From: Chlorocebus sabaeus
Lineage: Eukaryota > Chordata > Mammalia > Primates > Cercopithecidae
Direction of reading: 5' to 3'
DNA length: 64,000 nucleotides
Assembly: GCF_047675955.1 (NCBI RefSeq)
Contig: NC_132925.1
Span: 72,545,622 to 72,609,621 of the forward strand
In this document: positions 10,488 to 22,354 of the stretch, one piece after another
Position numbering within the stretch: position 1 is the first letter of the stretch
How the letters are laid out: each line of letters begins with the position of its first letter
The notes under the pieces: model-generated
What the model was told of the DNA's origin: nothing
The model's input: only the letters and a program-made list of their open reading frames with translations
The model's database searches: none
Program-made: the position numbers and the translations under genes

Positions 10488-10889
10488 TTTCCTTTACTGC
10501 CACTTTTTTTCAGTGAGTCTATTCAGTTCCTGTTTATCTCTGGGCCCGGTTTTCTCTGCCTTTTGGCCCTGCACATGGCCTATAGCCACTGCCACATGTA
10601 ATATGACTGCCATTATCTCAAATTTTTAGCTTAAGTACCTCTGGTTTGTTACTTCAAATTCTCTAGAGACGATATGATTGGTTACTTAACAACTAATGCA
10701 TTGAGCCAGATATTCATCTTTGGCCCAATCAGTAATAGCTGAGCGGGTAGTAGGTAAAAAGCATTGCCCCACCCAGGGGCTGAGAATGGGACAAGCTCTT
10801 CAGATGGGACCAGGAATCAGCAAAGTTTAAAGACTTTTCAAATATAGTATCTTAACACTTTGTACATACTCTCTCAAATCCCTTTGTTT
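10488..10889. other. No gene seen; unassigned DNA
   Basis: Flank of the MaLR provirus. No repeat family or coding sequence was recognised. Confidence 0.4.
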
Positions 10890-11165
10890 TGTACATGATG
10901 CACATGTCTCTGCTCTTCAACTGGCAGCCTCCAATCCATATTTCAAGACTCAGTCTAAATACCACCTCCTCTGCAAGGCCATTTATTAACCATGAACATC
11001 ATCTCATGTCTACTGTCCAACTAACTATACACAAAATTAGTTGCTTCTCCTCTGTAATTCATAGTACCTTATATAAACATATTATATTTATATAATGTAA
11101 TGATCAGATGCCTATCTCTCTTAAAAAGGGGCTCAACTTGAAGGAAGAGACTGTATTGCCTTCAC
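10890..11165 (+). repeat. L2 LINE remnant
   Basis: 'tcagtctaaataccacctcc', 'tctgcaaggccatttattaac' and 'aaggaagagactgtattgcc' follow the L2 3' region ('...aaatgtcacctcctccaggaagcc...'). Diverged and non-coding. Confidence 0.6.
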
Positions 11166-11169
11166 CATA

Positions 11170-12460
11170 TTGAGAGCTTTTCTTACTGCTTGGATGCTAC
11201 CTCCTCAGTCCCTTAGGGACAGTCTCATCATCATTTCTATTATTCTGTATTCAGATTTGTCTTTGGCATCCCTGTATGAGGTCCTTAGTAACCACAACTG
11301 CTACAAAATTAGAGATTCAATGAATTTACATATTTCTTTAGCAGAACAGAATCTTATTTTTATTAGAAATCAGTTTTTAGAAGTGCAGAAATTACAAAAT
11401 CTATAAGAAGCCATGTATAAAACTTAGCCCCCAAAATAAAATTCTAGCCTGAAGGGTAATGGGAGTTAGGTAACTGTTGCTCATAGCCTAAATTCACGTG
11501 CTGGCTTTTGTTCCTCCAGTGCAGTGCAACTGTACAGACGTTTTAGCAAGTTGGGCTATAGCTTCAGTTACTAAATCTCCACCAGCTGGTTTAACTTTAA
11601 TAAAACATTAAGCTACTGAATATGTCAGGCCTTTTTGGTTCCAGCATTTAATATGTATACTGATGTGTGTTGTTTATGGGATATAGACAAAAAGTAAATA
11701 CAGCAATGCGTGCAAAATATTTATTTTGAATTATTATGTGGCAATATTTGGATTCTATAATGTCATTTTTGAAAAACATTCAAGAACATTTTTTAGCACA
11801 TAATGACATTTTAAAAATAGCATTTTTACTATTAAAAGGTCATTGAAAATTGGAAAATGCTAGCATTTGTGACCGGGAACTCCCTTTTAATTGTTTCAAT
11901 CGGGTAATAGTCAATGTTGGTTGATGGTTTGCTCATTCTATACACGATTAGCACATCCTTTATCTGAGCTCTCAAGTGAGCAGTTAAATGTTCTATTTGA
12001 GTGCTCCACTGTTGTTTCTTGGGAGGAAAGAAACTTGTAGGGTGGTTAGCAGTGCTGTAGAGGCTGAAAAGTAAGAAGTGATAAAGAGGAAATAAATGTG
12101 GAATGGGCAGGAGGTAGCAGGGGGTAGGGGAAGTAGGGTACGCACTGCTGGAGAAGTAAACGGAGAAGGGCAAGGCACGTGTTAGAGGCAAAGGAAACAA
12201 GAAGTGTTCCCAAAAGAAAGAATGGAGGATATAGGAAAAACAAGCCATATTTCCATAGGAATTGACCATCACCTACACAATGGACCTCATTGTGTGGCTG
12301 TTGGACATTGGGATAAATCTGAGGTGTTACCTATTGTTCTCATAACAAAGGAACATATAAATTCTGCATTGGGCCAGTTATCCATTTTCCGTATGAGATC
12401 TTTGTGACCATTCCTAGGAACAATCACTGGTGACTAGGTAACTAGATGTCATTGTGGTTG
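11170..12460. other. No gene seen; unassigned DNA
   Basis: AT-rich to neutral DNA. A 146-codon minus-strand frame at 11,832-12,272 and its two overlapping shadows cover a pyrimidine-rich strand and have no recognisable domain; I treat them as chance. Confidence 0.45.
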
Positions 12461-12461
12461 A

Positions 12462-12500
12462 ACCTAAACATCAAACCTAAACATTACACCTAAACATCAG
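12462..12500. repeat. 13-bp tandem repeat, three copies
   Basis: The core 'acctaaacat' recurs at 12,462, 12,475 and 12,488 with an exact 13-base period; only the three linker bases differ. It is a tiny minisatellite-like array in otherwise unique DNA. Confidence 0.8.
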
Positions 12501-14728
12501 AGTTGTCAAATGATAGCTTGACCCAGTTAAAGCTTCCTTTCTCCAAAGTCAGTTAGGTCAAGTAAGCTTCAGATAAAGCAGGTTGGGAGGATGGCTCTGA
12601 CTGTCCCCCAGCTTCCTACAGTGCTCAAGCATAAGGCCCTGGTTCCATCACCGTGAAACAAGGGATGTCCAATGTCTACCAACAATGGGGTAGCAGAGCT
12701 AGAACAAGCTGTCCTAGGTTCTCTTTCCAAGCTACCTTACAAGAAGGAAAGACAGCATCTCTGGAGAGACAGAATAATGTCAGGCCCTCCTGGAATGGCC
12801 TTAGGCTCTTGCCATTCCCTGGAGGAGCAAGGAAGAAAGCAAAGAGAGGCTGTGCCCACACATGGCATGACCTTGATCCCCTCCGAAAGTCCTGACAATC
12901 AACATCCTTAAATTTCAACAACTGTTCTCTTCATGGGAGTCCAAGTTACTTGCTATTGATTCTAGAGAGGTAAGAATCAGGTTAGGAATGAGAAAGGGAG
13001 GAAACAGTCTCAATTCCCACTAGAAACCAATAGTGCCTCATTTTAAGTGTTATATAAATATACTGTGGCCAAAATAAAATGAGGTCTACCAAGTGAAATA
13101 TTCAGGTCATCCTAGACTTTTGTAAAGTTTCTTTGAACAATACTTAATAATTTATAAACCCTTGATCTTTGGATCCAAAATATTACCAATATTTCAGACT
13201 TTGACAGAACTCCTTGTTCTGATATGACCATTCTTATTATCTCTGACCCCTTTACCTTCATAATTTTCTTTCTAAATGCTACCTGCCTGCCTTATCACCT
13301 TAGAGATCCCCATGACTCAACTTGGAGGGACCTCACATCTCTAACTCAAGATTCTTATTCTCAACTTTTAGAGAACTTGCATTTCAGTGGCCCACATTTT
13401 CTAGTAGAAAAGCTTTCAAATGTTTTCTAAACAACAAAAGAACTATTTACAAGGGACCAATTTAGCAACATTCATTTCCAAAGTCATTTTCTTTTCATAG
13501 GCTGTAAATAAATTTGCAAAACCATGTAGCTTCATGGTAATAACATGACCTGGAAATTACAAGGTAATTAAACTCAAAGCATCTAAGTATAGTACTCCAG
13601 AAATAATTTACTTCTGGTGCCAGGAGACAAGATTTTTGCTGTTAAGCACTAATGCAAATGAACTAGCATTGAGAGTTTCAAGCTGCCATACCCCAGGAAT
13701 TATGAGGGTCTGCCTCTGTAGTTGCTGGGTAAAATTGATGATCATGATGACCACATGCAACGGAGGCAGTGGCGTTGTAATAATGTTTGGAGATGACTTG
13801 TTACAGAAGTTTAGTGTGACTTTAAAGCAAGTTCTGTGTTCCTGGTGGAAGGTTAATACAGGCATCTAAGTGACCTATATAAGTAACTATTGCCCTAAAA
13901 GTCAGGGTTGAATCAAATCTGGATGTATTCAAAGGTTTGAAAATGAAGGTGATAGTCTGATGTGTAGCTTGAGTCTTAGTTGGTTCTACAGGAAAGGCCT
14001 GGAGAAGATTTTTTTTCCAAGGTAAAAATAAAAATTATTCATATCATAATTTGGACTGTCAAATCCCAGTGGGCAAGAACCTGAAGTCAAGCATTCCTCT
14101 TAAACCCAGAGGCCAACTGCCCACTCCAGATCAGCTGGTCAAGAGAACTGTAGTGACCCTTTTGATACAGGCACTATTCTCTTGGACTGTCCTTATCTTT
14201 CTCAAAAGAAGGCTGAAGGGGCTTCTCTTTCTGCTGAAAAGGAAAAAGAAAAAGAGAAACTTAATACCTTTTCATTGTCTGCTCTGGTCTTTTATAAAGA
14301 TAATGAAAAGACATACTCCTTTCCAGCCTACTAAAGGGTTGATGTTTTCCATGGTGTACTGTGACTTTGTAGTTAAAGTGGCTGTAAATGTAGTAGGAAT
14401 AGTCAACGTTGCTGTCTCTTTGGGGCCTCAGGATGGCTGTACCCTCAACCTAAGGTCTCTTCTCTTTTCAAAGTGGTCTCCTCACAGTACTTCTTTCTTC
14501 TAAGATTTGGCTACCTTTTTGCATCTTTCATCTTCAGGTCTTGGGATAGTAATTGCTGCACTCTTACTCACCTTGGAGAACTACATTATTCCTCCCCTAA
14601 GTCTGCCCTTGTCTTTTAAATATCACCCTCATTTAACCCTCCTTACTAATTTGTGGCAGGGGGGGATTTTTAAGCTAAATATTTGTTATCGATAGCTGTT
14701 TTAATTATTAAGAGCAGGTGATCTGATT
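12501..14728. other. No gene seen; unassigned DNA
   Basis: No repeat family or exon was recognised with confidence. The longest frame (14,051-14,503, 150 codons, plus strand) has a Lys/Arg-rich stretch from a purine tract and no recognisable domain or splice context. Confidence 0.45.
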
Positions 14729-14744
14729 CTTTTTGGTTTTTAAA

Positions 14745-14772
14745 TTTTGGTTTTGGTTTTGGTTTTTGGTTT
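14745..14772. repeat. (TTTTGG)n simple repeat
   Basis: Repeated 'ttttgg' units grade into 'ttttaaattt' on both sides. T-rich low complexity. Confidence 0.75.
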
Positions 14773-14789
14773 TTAAATTTTTAAATTTT

Positions 14790-15690
14790 GTTTTCTATAA
14801 TTTGCAAGCTAAAATATGGTCCATTTTAATAAAAGATCCGTGAATGTTTAAAAACAAGTCATTTTCTGCATGTGAGATGCAGGGTTCTACATACATTCAT
14901 TATATAAAACATTTACAAAAAATAATACTTGCCAACATTCCATTGAAAATATCCAAATTTGAAGCACTCCCAGAACATAAAAATTCTCCTATAAAATACA
15001 GTAATGTGTGATTAAAAAAAATGTAGTCATCCCTCTAAGTCCCTAAAGAGAAAGGAATGATAAGGTCTGTTGAGTAGAAAATTAAGCCAGTGGACAGATG
15101 AATCCTGGACAATCTGTGAAGTTTGCTCACAGGCTCAGTGACTCACTAGTTCACCTGGGTCAGACCCTCAGAACTCCAGAATTCAGGAAAATTGCATGTA
15201 GCTACATGCCATAGATGTTTGGTGCACTCATGAGTAATCAGACCTGCAAGTGTCCAATCCATGAATATCAAGTGACCTATATCTTGTGAATCTAGTTGCG
15301 TGTGCCCCTGGCCTAGGCACACAGAGCTGTGATACAGGCACAGTCGCAGCTGCTCAAGGACTGGTGTGAATGCACATGTATGGGGCATGAAGATAAGAGT
15401 ATCTGGCATGTGAACCACAAGTTGCATGCATGCTATGGCTGCAGCAGACCTACGGGGACAGAACAGATGTGTTTATATAAACCACAGAGAGCGGAGAAAG
15501 GTGAACAACTCCCAGGTGTCTACATTTCTAGTTCTTTAGGTCTTCACTTTTGAAGGCTGTTTCTGTAAGGCTAGTATCTAATTAAAGAATCAAGCTAGAT
15601 TAAACTTTTAATTATGTTCAAAGCTTTTATATATTTTTAATAATTTTGTCTGCTTCATTTACTAGTGACTAAAAGAGATGTAATCAAGCT
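14790..15690. other. No gene seen; unassigned DNA
   Basis: No recognisable element. Overlapping opposite-strand frames near 15,146-15,553 have no domain. Confidence 0.4.
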
Positions 15691-16226
15691 ACCACTCAAA
15701 TGAGCAATCCTATTATTGGCTATATACCCGAAGGAATATAAATTGTTCTATCATAAAGACATAGCACATGTATGTTCATTGCAGCACTATTCACAATAGC
15801 AAAGACATAGAATCCACCTAAACACTCATCAATGGTAGACTATATAAAGAAAATGTGGTATGTATATACCATGAAATACTATGCAGCCATATAAGGAAAC
15901 AAGATCATGTCCTTTGTGGGTACATGGATGGAGTTGGAGGACATTATCCTTAGCAAACAAACACAGGAACAGAAAACCAAATACTGCGTGTTATCACTTA
16001 TAAGTGGGAGCTTAGTGAGAATACATGACAAAGAGAGAGAAACAACTCACACTAGGGCCTGTCAGAGGATGAAGGGTGGTGGAGGGAGAGGATCAGGAAA
16101 AGTAACTAATGGGTACTAGGCTTAATACCTGGGTGACGAAACAATCTGTATAACAAACTCTATGACGCAAGTTTACCTACATAACAAACCTGCACATGTA
16201 CCCATGAACTTAAGAGTTAAAAAAAA
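15691..16226 (+). mobile_element. L1 (L1PA/L1PB-like) 3' end, 5'-truncated
   Basis: Sense L1: 'gcagcactattcacaatagc', 'atactatgcagccatataag', 'gggcctgtcagaggatgaag' and 'aacctgcacatgtacccatg', ending in a short A8 tail at 16,219-16,226. It covers only the last part of ORF2 and the 3' UTR. A 70-codon frame at 15,907-16,119 is an ORF2 tail remnant. No clear target duplication was found. Confidence 0.9.
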
Positions 16227-16239
16227 TTCATTATGACTG

Positions 16240-17398
16240 TGTTTGTCAGTTTCTGCCTGGAGCCTCTTTTCTTCATCAATGTAACTTATCATGTATCCCA
16301 TTTCTGATCTTGGTTTTCCAAAGTGACAGTTATCTTTTCAGTTGACTTACCTTAAAATGTTATTGATTTAAAAGGAATTAATAGGTTGTCTGAATCCACA
16401 GGCTATATCTAGAAACACCCTGTACTTACAAACAGGTTCAGTTCTGAAAGATTCTATCCGTAAGTGTAAGAGACCACTAATGCGGTTTGTGGCCGTATTT
16501 AATATGCTTTTGGTCTGGTGTATATCTCTGCTCATATTTATAGCCATTGGCATCAATGAGAGTTCCAGTGTTGGGACTGTAATTAGGGAACCTTCTCAAA
16601 TTGTATGTCTCCTCCGCTATGAGGAATAGATGAAAGGTATGTTGAGTCTTGGTAGATAAGTACATTCAAATCTCCTTTTAAGAAAGGTGTCCTTGCTCAG
16701 CAGTGAGATATTTGGTTAGCTGATAGCCCCTTGCTATTATCTCCTTCCAGTCAACTCTAGCTTTTGAGCCAAAGTTGTGCTTTTTCTGGGGTGGGACTGA
16801 CCAAAAACTGAGCAGCACAGTGGTACCAGGGCTTTCTGCCCAATGCAGGACACCTCTAAAGGGCAATCTGTACTCTGCAGTACCCAACTGAACCACCAGA
16901 TCTGTGTATTGTCTGAAGGCTCTCCCTACCCAATTCTGCTTTCCCCCTTTTCCTTTCACAAATGTTACTTTACAATGCATCTTTTACACTGCTAACTCAG
17001 TCTTTGCATCTACTTCCCAGAGGACTCAACTGATACCAGAGCTAACCAAAAATGTCCATCCAAATCTAATTCTCTTATTTCCTCTCCATGCTGTGTCTGT
17101 AATCTTTCTGTAAGATTGAAGATTTTGTTTCAACACTGGAATCAGTTTGTATCTCAACCTGTGAAGTGAGGCACCTAATAGATTTGTCAATAGGGTCAGG
17201 AAACCATGGGTTCAGAATACTCATGCAAACCTTACTCAGTCTCATGGTATTCTCCCTGAGTAAATTCAATAGCAATGAGACATAAGTGTTATATTACAGA
17301 TGCCACTGATCTCTTATAAGGTACTGGAAGGAAATGACTCATTGATTCCATTTGGGAGTGCCACTCCACATCCCTAGGAGGAGAATCTGTGCAGGGAG
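16240..17398. other. Unassigned DNA, possible LTR-like remnant
   Basis: No gene seen. The part 16,900-17,040 ('tttcacaaatgttactttac', 'tacttcccagaggactcaac') resembles the end of an ancient LTR-type repeat, but I cannot name it. The remainder is unassigned. Confidence 0.35.
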
Positions 17399-17401
17399 AA
17401 G

Positions 17402-17436
<35 letters not shown>

Positions 17437-17696
17437 AGACGGAGTCTCACTCTGTCGCCCAGGCTGGAGTGCAGTGGCCGGATCTCAGCTCACTGCAAGC
17501 TCTGCCTCCTGGGTTTATGCCATTCTCCTGCCTCAGCGCCAGCCACCTCGCCCGGCTAGTTTTTTTTATTTTTTAGCAGAGATAGGGTTTCACCGTGTCA
17601 GCCAGGATGGTCTCAATCTCCTGACCTCGTGATCCGCCCGTCTCAGCCTCCCAAAGTGCTGGGATTACAGGCTTGAGCCACGATAAGCAGATTTTT
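17399..17696 (-). mobile_element. AluY-type (AluYR-like) SINE with target duplication
   Basis: An antisense Alu body (17,407-17,684) with a T run of more than 25. It carries 'gtggccggatctcagctcac', 'ccacctcgcccggctag' and 'caggcttgagccac', bases I know from the Old World monkey AluYR group. Target duplication 'aagcagattttt' is at 17,399-17,410 (overlapping the T run) and 17,685-17,696. The Alu 5' end lacks about 11 bases, and about 24 bases of the right-arm region are deleted (after 'gcctcagc', before 'cagccacctcg'). A 74-codon frame here is Alu-derived. Confidence 0.93.
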
Positions 17697-17699
17697 AAT

Positions 17700-19235
17700 C
17701 AGTTTTAATTCCAAATGGGAAGTATTTGTTTTGAGATCTTGGACTCCATCTATATCTTTACTATTCTTAAAATTGTTATAAAAAAGGAAGATTAGGAAAC
17801 TGTGTTTGGGTAGAAAAGGGAGGCAGAGTGAAGTGAGGTTAATTCCAACGCAAGAGGCACCTGGATTGCTAAGAAGCTTGAAGGAAGAAATGAGGATAAC
17901 AGCAAAATCTGCCCTTAGATCACCTGCATCACTCATAGGAATGACATCATGTGACCCAAATGCATATTAAAATGTTCTCATCATCCACTTCATAGGAACA
18001 TATAGACTTTTAGAATTCTAGCTTCACTCCAGTAGCAATATCCCAACATAATTGTGGATATACCACGAATACACAGGGTAAGTAAATATTATGAGATGGA
18101 GGTGAGTGATGGTATCAGGCTAGTGCTGATGGCTTGGTGGGCCACATCCAATATGGTTAATGCAGCCTCATTCGGTTTCTAAAAAGTGGATCAAATATGC
18201 CGTTCATCACAACCTTTTCCTTTGGTAATGCTCAAATGAAACTGGCCAGATTCATACCTTTAAGTTATTTTAGTCTCCATGTTAAGCTAGAAGCAGCTAG
18301 ACTGTGATTCCCCCTGATTAGGAGAAAAGTGTGTGTGTGTATGTGGGGTGGGGGGCAGTGTTGGGGGTGGGTAGATATGGTGTTAGTAGCAGAAAGTGAG
18401 GAATTCAATAAGCAAGGATTCATTTACCACCTTGGGGTCTCTATTAAGTCTATTAAGGTGATCATAGACTTAATAGTTCTTTGGAACCAGTCTCCTTCCC
18501 CCGCTCTCCATATGTCCTGGAGGTAATTCTAGATGCCCAGGTAGAGAGTGCCTGTGAAGGGTTAGTGGGTCACCTTGGTGTTATTAATCACTTGCAGAGA
18601 CTAGTTCCCTAGAGCTCTCTCAGCCCTGACCCAGTGTGATCTATAGTATCTCACAGCAACAAGGCATGTGAAGCTTTAGTTCCTCCTTGCACATCTTTCT
18701 TCTCCAAATGTCAGCCTCAGAGAACCATCCTGGAGAGGGGAAAAAAAAATATGTCTCTTACAGTTTCTTCTAAACAAAAGCAACCTTTATATGTGCATTT
18801 TCAAAAGAGGATTGCAATACCCCTTTTTTAATTTGGGTAGGTAGGTAGTATATAAAATGGAGATCATGTATAAATAACATTAGGGTATACTTTTATATTT
18901 GTCTCCCATACCTCAAAAGATGGTTTGACGAGCACTTAAGTGGCATGTCATTGCTACTTATCTGTCATAACTTACATGTGAGCACTTGCCAAAATGTATT
19001 CCCTGGAACCCAAGACCTTTGAGATGCTCATGAAGAAACACGTTTGTTTCAGTTTGGTGTTGGAATTTGCTGAACACCATCCCCCATTTGTTAAAGAGTC
19101 TGAGGAGTCCTGCAGTCAAGACACCTAGTTAACTTAGTTGAGAATAGTGTTTCCTAACCTTGTTTGATGATGGAATCCTTTGTGCTTGTGTGTGTTACAT
19201 TTAGTAATATTCCTAATACTTACTGTAGCTGTGTG
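17700..19235. other. No gene seen; unassigned DNA
   Basis: No repeat or exon was recognised apart from a G-rich tract at 18,345. Short frames have no domain. Confidence 0.4.
18345..18371 (+). other. G-quadruplex-forming motif
   Basis: Four G runs of 4, 6, 5 and 3 bases are separated by loops of 1, 7 and 1 bases, right after a short GT repeat. This satisfies the usual G4 pattern (four runs of at least three G, loops of at most seven). No gene or promoter was identified beside it. Confidence 0.7.
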
Positions 19236-19239
19236 CTGA

Positions 19240-19476
19240 GGACATACAGTATAGTGACAAGAGCCTGCGCACTTAACACTTGGGTTTGAATCTCAGCTAT
19301 GCCATTTACTGACTGTGAGACGTTGGACAAGTTTATTATCCTTTCTCTGCCTCAGGCTTTTCATTTGAAAAATGAGAAGAATAATTCTGCATTAGGGTTG
19401 CTGTGAGGTTCAAATGAATCCATATATTTAAAGTGCTTAATAGAATTCTTGTCACATAGTAAGTATTCCATAAAGT
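19240..19476 (+). repeat. MIR SINE, nearly full length
   Basis: Sense MIR in order: 'gggtttgaatctcagctatg', 'ccatttactgactgtgagac', 'ctctgcctcaggcttttcat', 'gaggttcaaatgaatcc' and 'cacatagtaagtattcc'. Covers the tRNA-like head, core and tail. Confidence 0.85.
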
Positions 19477-19589
19477 TTCCTGTGTTTCTTGTGGCCTTCT
19501 GTGTTCATAATCAGAAAAAACTTGGGCCTAGTAATAACAATAAATAAGAAGTGAATGTAATTTTACAGTTGACAGATTTTTCTCAAATA

Positions 19590-19700
19590 TGCACACTTAA
19601 TCTTCAAATCAATCTTAAAATGGAGGAATTATTGTTGTTTCACCCATATTACAGATTAGGAAAGAAACGCTAAGAAATTTGGAGTGTGTTTTACAAATGG
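19590..19700 (-). repeat. MIR SINE remnant
   Basis: Antisense MIR core: 'tcacccatattacagattag' followed by 'gaaagaaacgctaagaaat'. Diverged. Confidence 0.5.
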
Positions 19701-20243
19701 ACAGTAAAGAGGACAGTCAGTAATCAAACACGAGTTTTGACATCGGATCTTGTACCTTTTCTCCCAAATATATTTGGTTTTCCTGTGATTCCAAATTAGA
19801 ATGTTAAAACTGTTCATTTAGAATAGCTGAGGTCTCCCTTTCCCAAGACATATAGCTTAAACCACTTTAAATAAACTGGATTAAATACAGAAGTTAAAAA
19901 TTAAAGGCATTAGAGTGGGTGAAGTGTAAGAAAAACAAATGAGATAAGTACTTTCTAAGCGTGATAAAGCTCCTAGCTAGTATTACCAGAGAGGATGAAG
20001 AGCACTTACATCGGATGTAAATACAATCATCAGGTTATAAACTGAAAATAAGCACATATAATCTGAGTAAGAATCATTATGCTTCTTTTACAGGCAAAAG
20101 AGAACTCTGGATGTTCACATACTCAATTTCTATGACAGTTTGATAGTTATGGGGACAATGAAACTGAATAATTGAAATCTAGATTTGAGTTGAAAAGAAC
20201 TGATTGATCCTTATTTAGTATAATTTATGATCTTTATGATCTC

Positions 20244-20983
20244 TTTTTATTATTATTATTATACTAGGGTACATGTGCACAACGTGCGGGTTTGTTACAT
20301 ATGTATACATGTGCCATGTTGGTGTGCTGCACCCATTAACTCATCATTTACATCAGGTATATCTCCTAATGCTATCCCTCCCCGCTCCCCCCACCCCACA
20401 ACAGGCCCCAGTATGTGATGGTCCCCACCCTGTGTCCAAGTGTTCTCATTGTTCAATTCCCACCTATGAGTGAGAACATGAGGTGTTTGCTTTTTTTGTC
20501 CTTGCGATAGTTTGCTGAGAATGATGGTTTCCAGCTTCATCCATGCCCCTACAAAGGACGTGAACTCATCCTTTTTTATGGCCACATAGTACTCCATGGT
20601 GTATATGTGCCACATTTTCTTAATCCAGTCTATCATTGATGGACATTTGGGTTGGTTCCAAGTCTTTGCTATTGTGAATAGTGCCGCAATAAACATATGT
20701 GTGCATGTGTCTTTATAACAGCATGATTTATAGTACTTTGGGTATATACCCAGTAATGGGATGGCTGGGTCAAATGGTATTTCTAGTTCTAGATCCTCGA
20801 GGAATCACCACACTGTCTTCCACAATGGTTGAACTAGTTTACAGTCCCACCAACAGTGTAAAAGCGTTCCTATTTCTCCACATCCTCTCCAGCACCTGTT
20901 GTTTCCTGACTTTTTAATGATTGCCATTCTAACTGGTATGAGATGGTATCTCATTGTGGTTTTGATTTGCATTTCTCTGATGG
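20244..20983 (-). mobile_element. L1PA LINE-1 3' end, 5'-truncated
   Basis: A T-rich tail ('tttttattattattattata') leads into antisense L1PA 3' UTR ('gggtacatgtgcacaacgtg') and the end of ORF2, stopping at 'catttctctgatgg'. It is better preserved than the L1s at 4.1 and 15.7 kb. I did not find a clear target duplication. Confidence 0.95.
20295..20696 (-). pseudogene. L1 ORF2 C-terminal fragment
   Basis: A 133-codon open piece matching the C-terminus of L1 ORF2p ('NQPKCPSMIDWIKKMWHIYT' to the 'THRWELNNENTWTQGGDHH' segment), then continuing into 3' UTR. The family's ORF2p is about 1,275 residues, so only the non-catalytic tail is left. Confidence 0.9.
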
Positions 20984-20989
20984 GAGGGC

Positions 20990-22095
20990 ACTCTCTTAAT
21001 TACAACTTTCTGAGACATTTCACCTGACTCTCAGATCTTTCTATTTTTTTTTTTTTTTTTTTTTTTTAATCCCCAGAGCACCAGAATGGAAATCTCTGGG
21101 ACATATTGAGGAGACATTTCAGAGGAGAAAGAGAATCCATTTCCAAGCAATTTGGAACGGAAGCAAGTCTGGCCGCGTTCTTTATCTGGGAGCTCCTCTA
21201 AAATCCTCCCAACACAACCAGGGTTTAATGGTTAGAAGACTTAGCAACAGAAAGAGGAAAAAGAGAAAATGAGCAGTGAAGCCTGTGCTTCCGTCTCCCC
21301 AGGGCATGCCGAAATAGTCACTCCTAGTTCTTCTTCAGGTGTCTCCTGATGCCTATGCTTTTGATATAGATATTTTGTCATCATTGTCTTTTTAATCTAG
21401 GATCCTGGTTTGCAAACTTACATCTTTCTGAAGACCAGTAATGATTTCTAAGCTTCAACCAGCTATTAAGTGTGTATGTGGAGGGCAAGGGGAATTGCTG
21501 CTGAATGCATAAATTGATTTGCACCTACAATTTGCATTTATTCTCTGGGTATATTTGCCACTAATGTTGTGACTGAACTGCCATAATGAAGATTAATTAC
21601 ATAAACATTTTTTGCTGACTTTGTGAGCAGCTGAGTTGGTTGTTTTGCTTGAATTTCCAAGGTTGGTGCTTAAGAGTATGATGGGAAACATTTCTTGGAT
21701 TTGCTCAGCACCTTCATAGATGACATGCCCCAGACCAGTCTTACCTAATAAACATCTGTGGCAAGTTTTCGCTAGCTAGAGTTTCAGCTTTCTTGATTAC
21801 AAAGGAAGAAGTAGAAGGCCACTCAGTTCTTGGAATTTTGCAAACATTTGAATTTTGGCAGGATTCCCCAGAATAAAATAAGAATTGTGCTTCTTACGTG
21901 GGTATGAATTGTGCTCTACACAAAAGAAAGGACCATTTGTTCAGTTTTCCTCACTCAAACAATATTGGCCTAGACCCTCCAAACACCTGGAACGGGAGAA
22001 AGTTAGGTTCTCAGAGGCTCTGTTTTCTTCTTTGTAAAATGGGGACAATTACAGTATCTGCCTCACTGTGCTTAAAGGACTATTTGCATCAGCAT
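20990..22095. other. Mostly unique DNA, poly(T) at 21,044
   Basis: No gene seen. A T run of about 24 (21,044-21,067) has no recognisable element to its right. The part 21,390-21,690 is described separately as a possible conserved element. Confidence 0.4.
21390..21690. promoter_or_regulatory. Candidate conserved non-coding element
   Basis: Repeat-free DNA with an exact octamer 'atttgcat' at 21,530-21,537, an 'atgcataaattgatttgca' stretch just before it, and a homeodomain-like 'gattaattac' at 21,591-21,600. Such composition is common in vertebrate developmental enhancers, but this is only inference from motif content; no conservation data were available. Confidence 0.25.
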
Positions 22096-22099
22096 TGCT

Positions 22100-22180
22100 G
22101 AGGTGCATGCTAAAAATGCCGTGTAGGGGCCCAACTTAAGTCACACAAAATCAGAACCACTGGGGTGAAGCCTGGTGTAT
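22100..22180. mobile_element. MER5A-like remnant
   Basis: 'gaggtgcatgctaaaaatgc', 'ggggcccaact' and 'aatcagaaccactggggtg' follow part of the MER5A interior. Confidence 0.45.
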
Positions 22181-22354
22181 CCAGTTATGGATCAAGGGGA
22201 GCCCTCTACTGTCCTTTGGGATGAAAGAGAACTCCTGAGACATTTACACGGCCCCAACAATACTAGCTAGAAAGACCTCTGGTTGTCAGCACATCATGGT
22301 CACTGCTGTAGAATTCACTGTTCAAATCCCTCTGCATTCAAAGACAGCAGCTCT

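Noticed and set aside
11832..12272. A 146-codon minus-strand frame with a hydrophobic, Pro/Leu/Phe-rich region
   Set aside because: It covers a pyrimidine-rich strand with several overlapping frames. There is no domain, and I found no splice or promoter context that would support a gene.
14051..14503. A 150-codon plus-strand frame with a Lys/Arg cluster
   Set aside because: The basic cluster comes from a purine tract. No known protein family was recognised, and a frame of this length can arise by chance in a window of this size.
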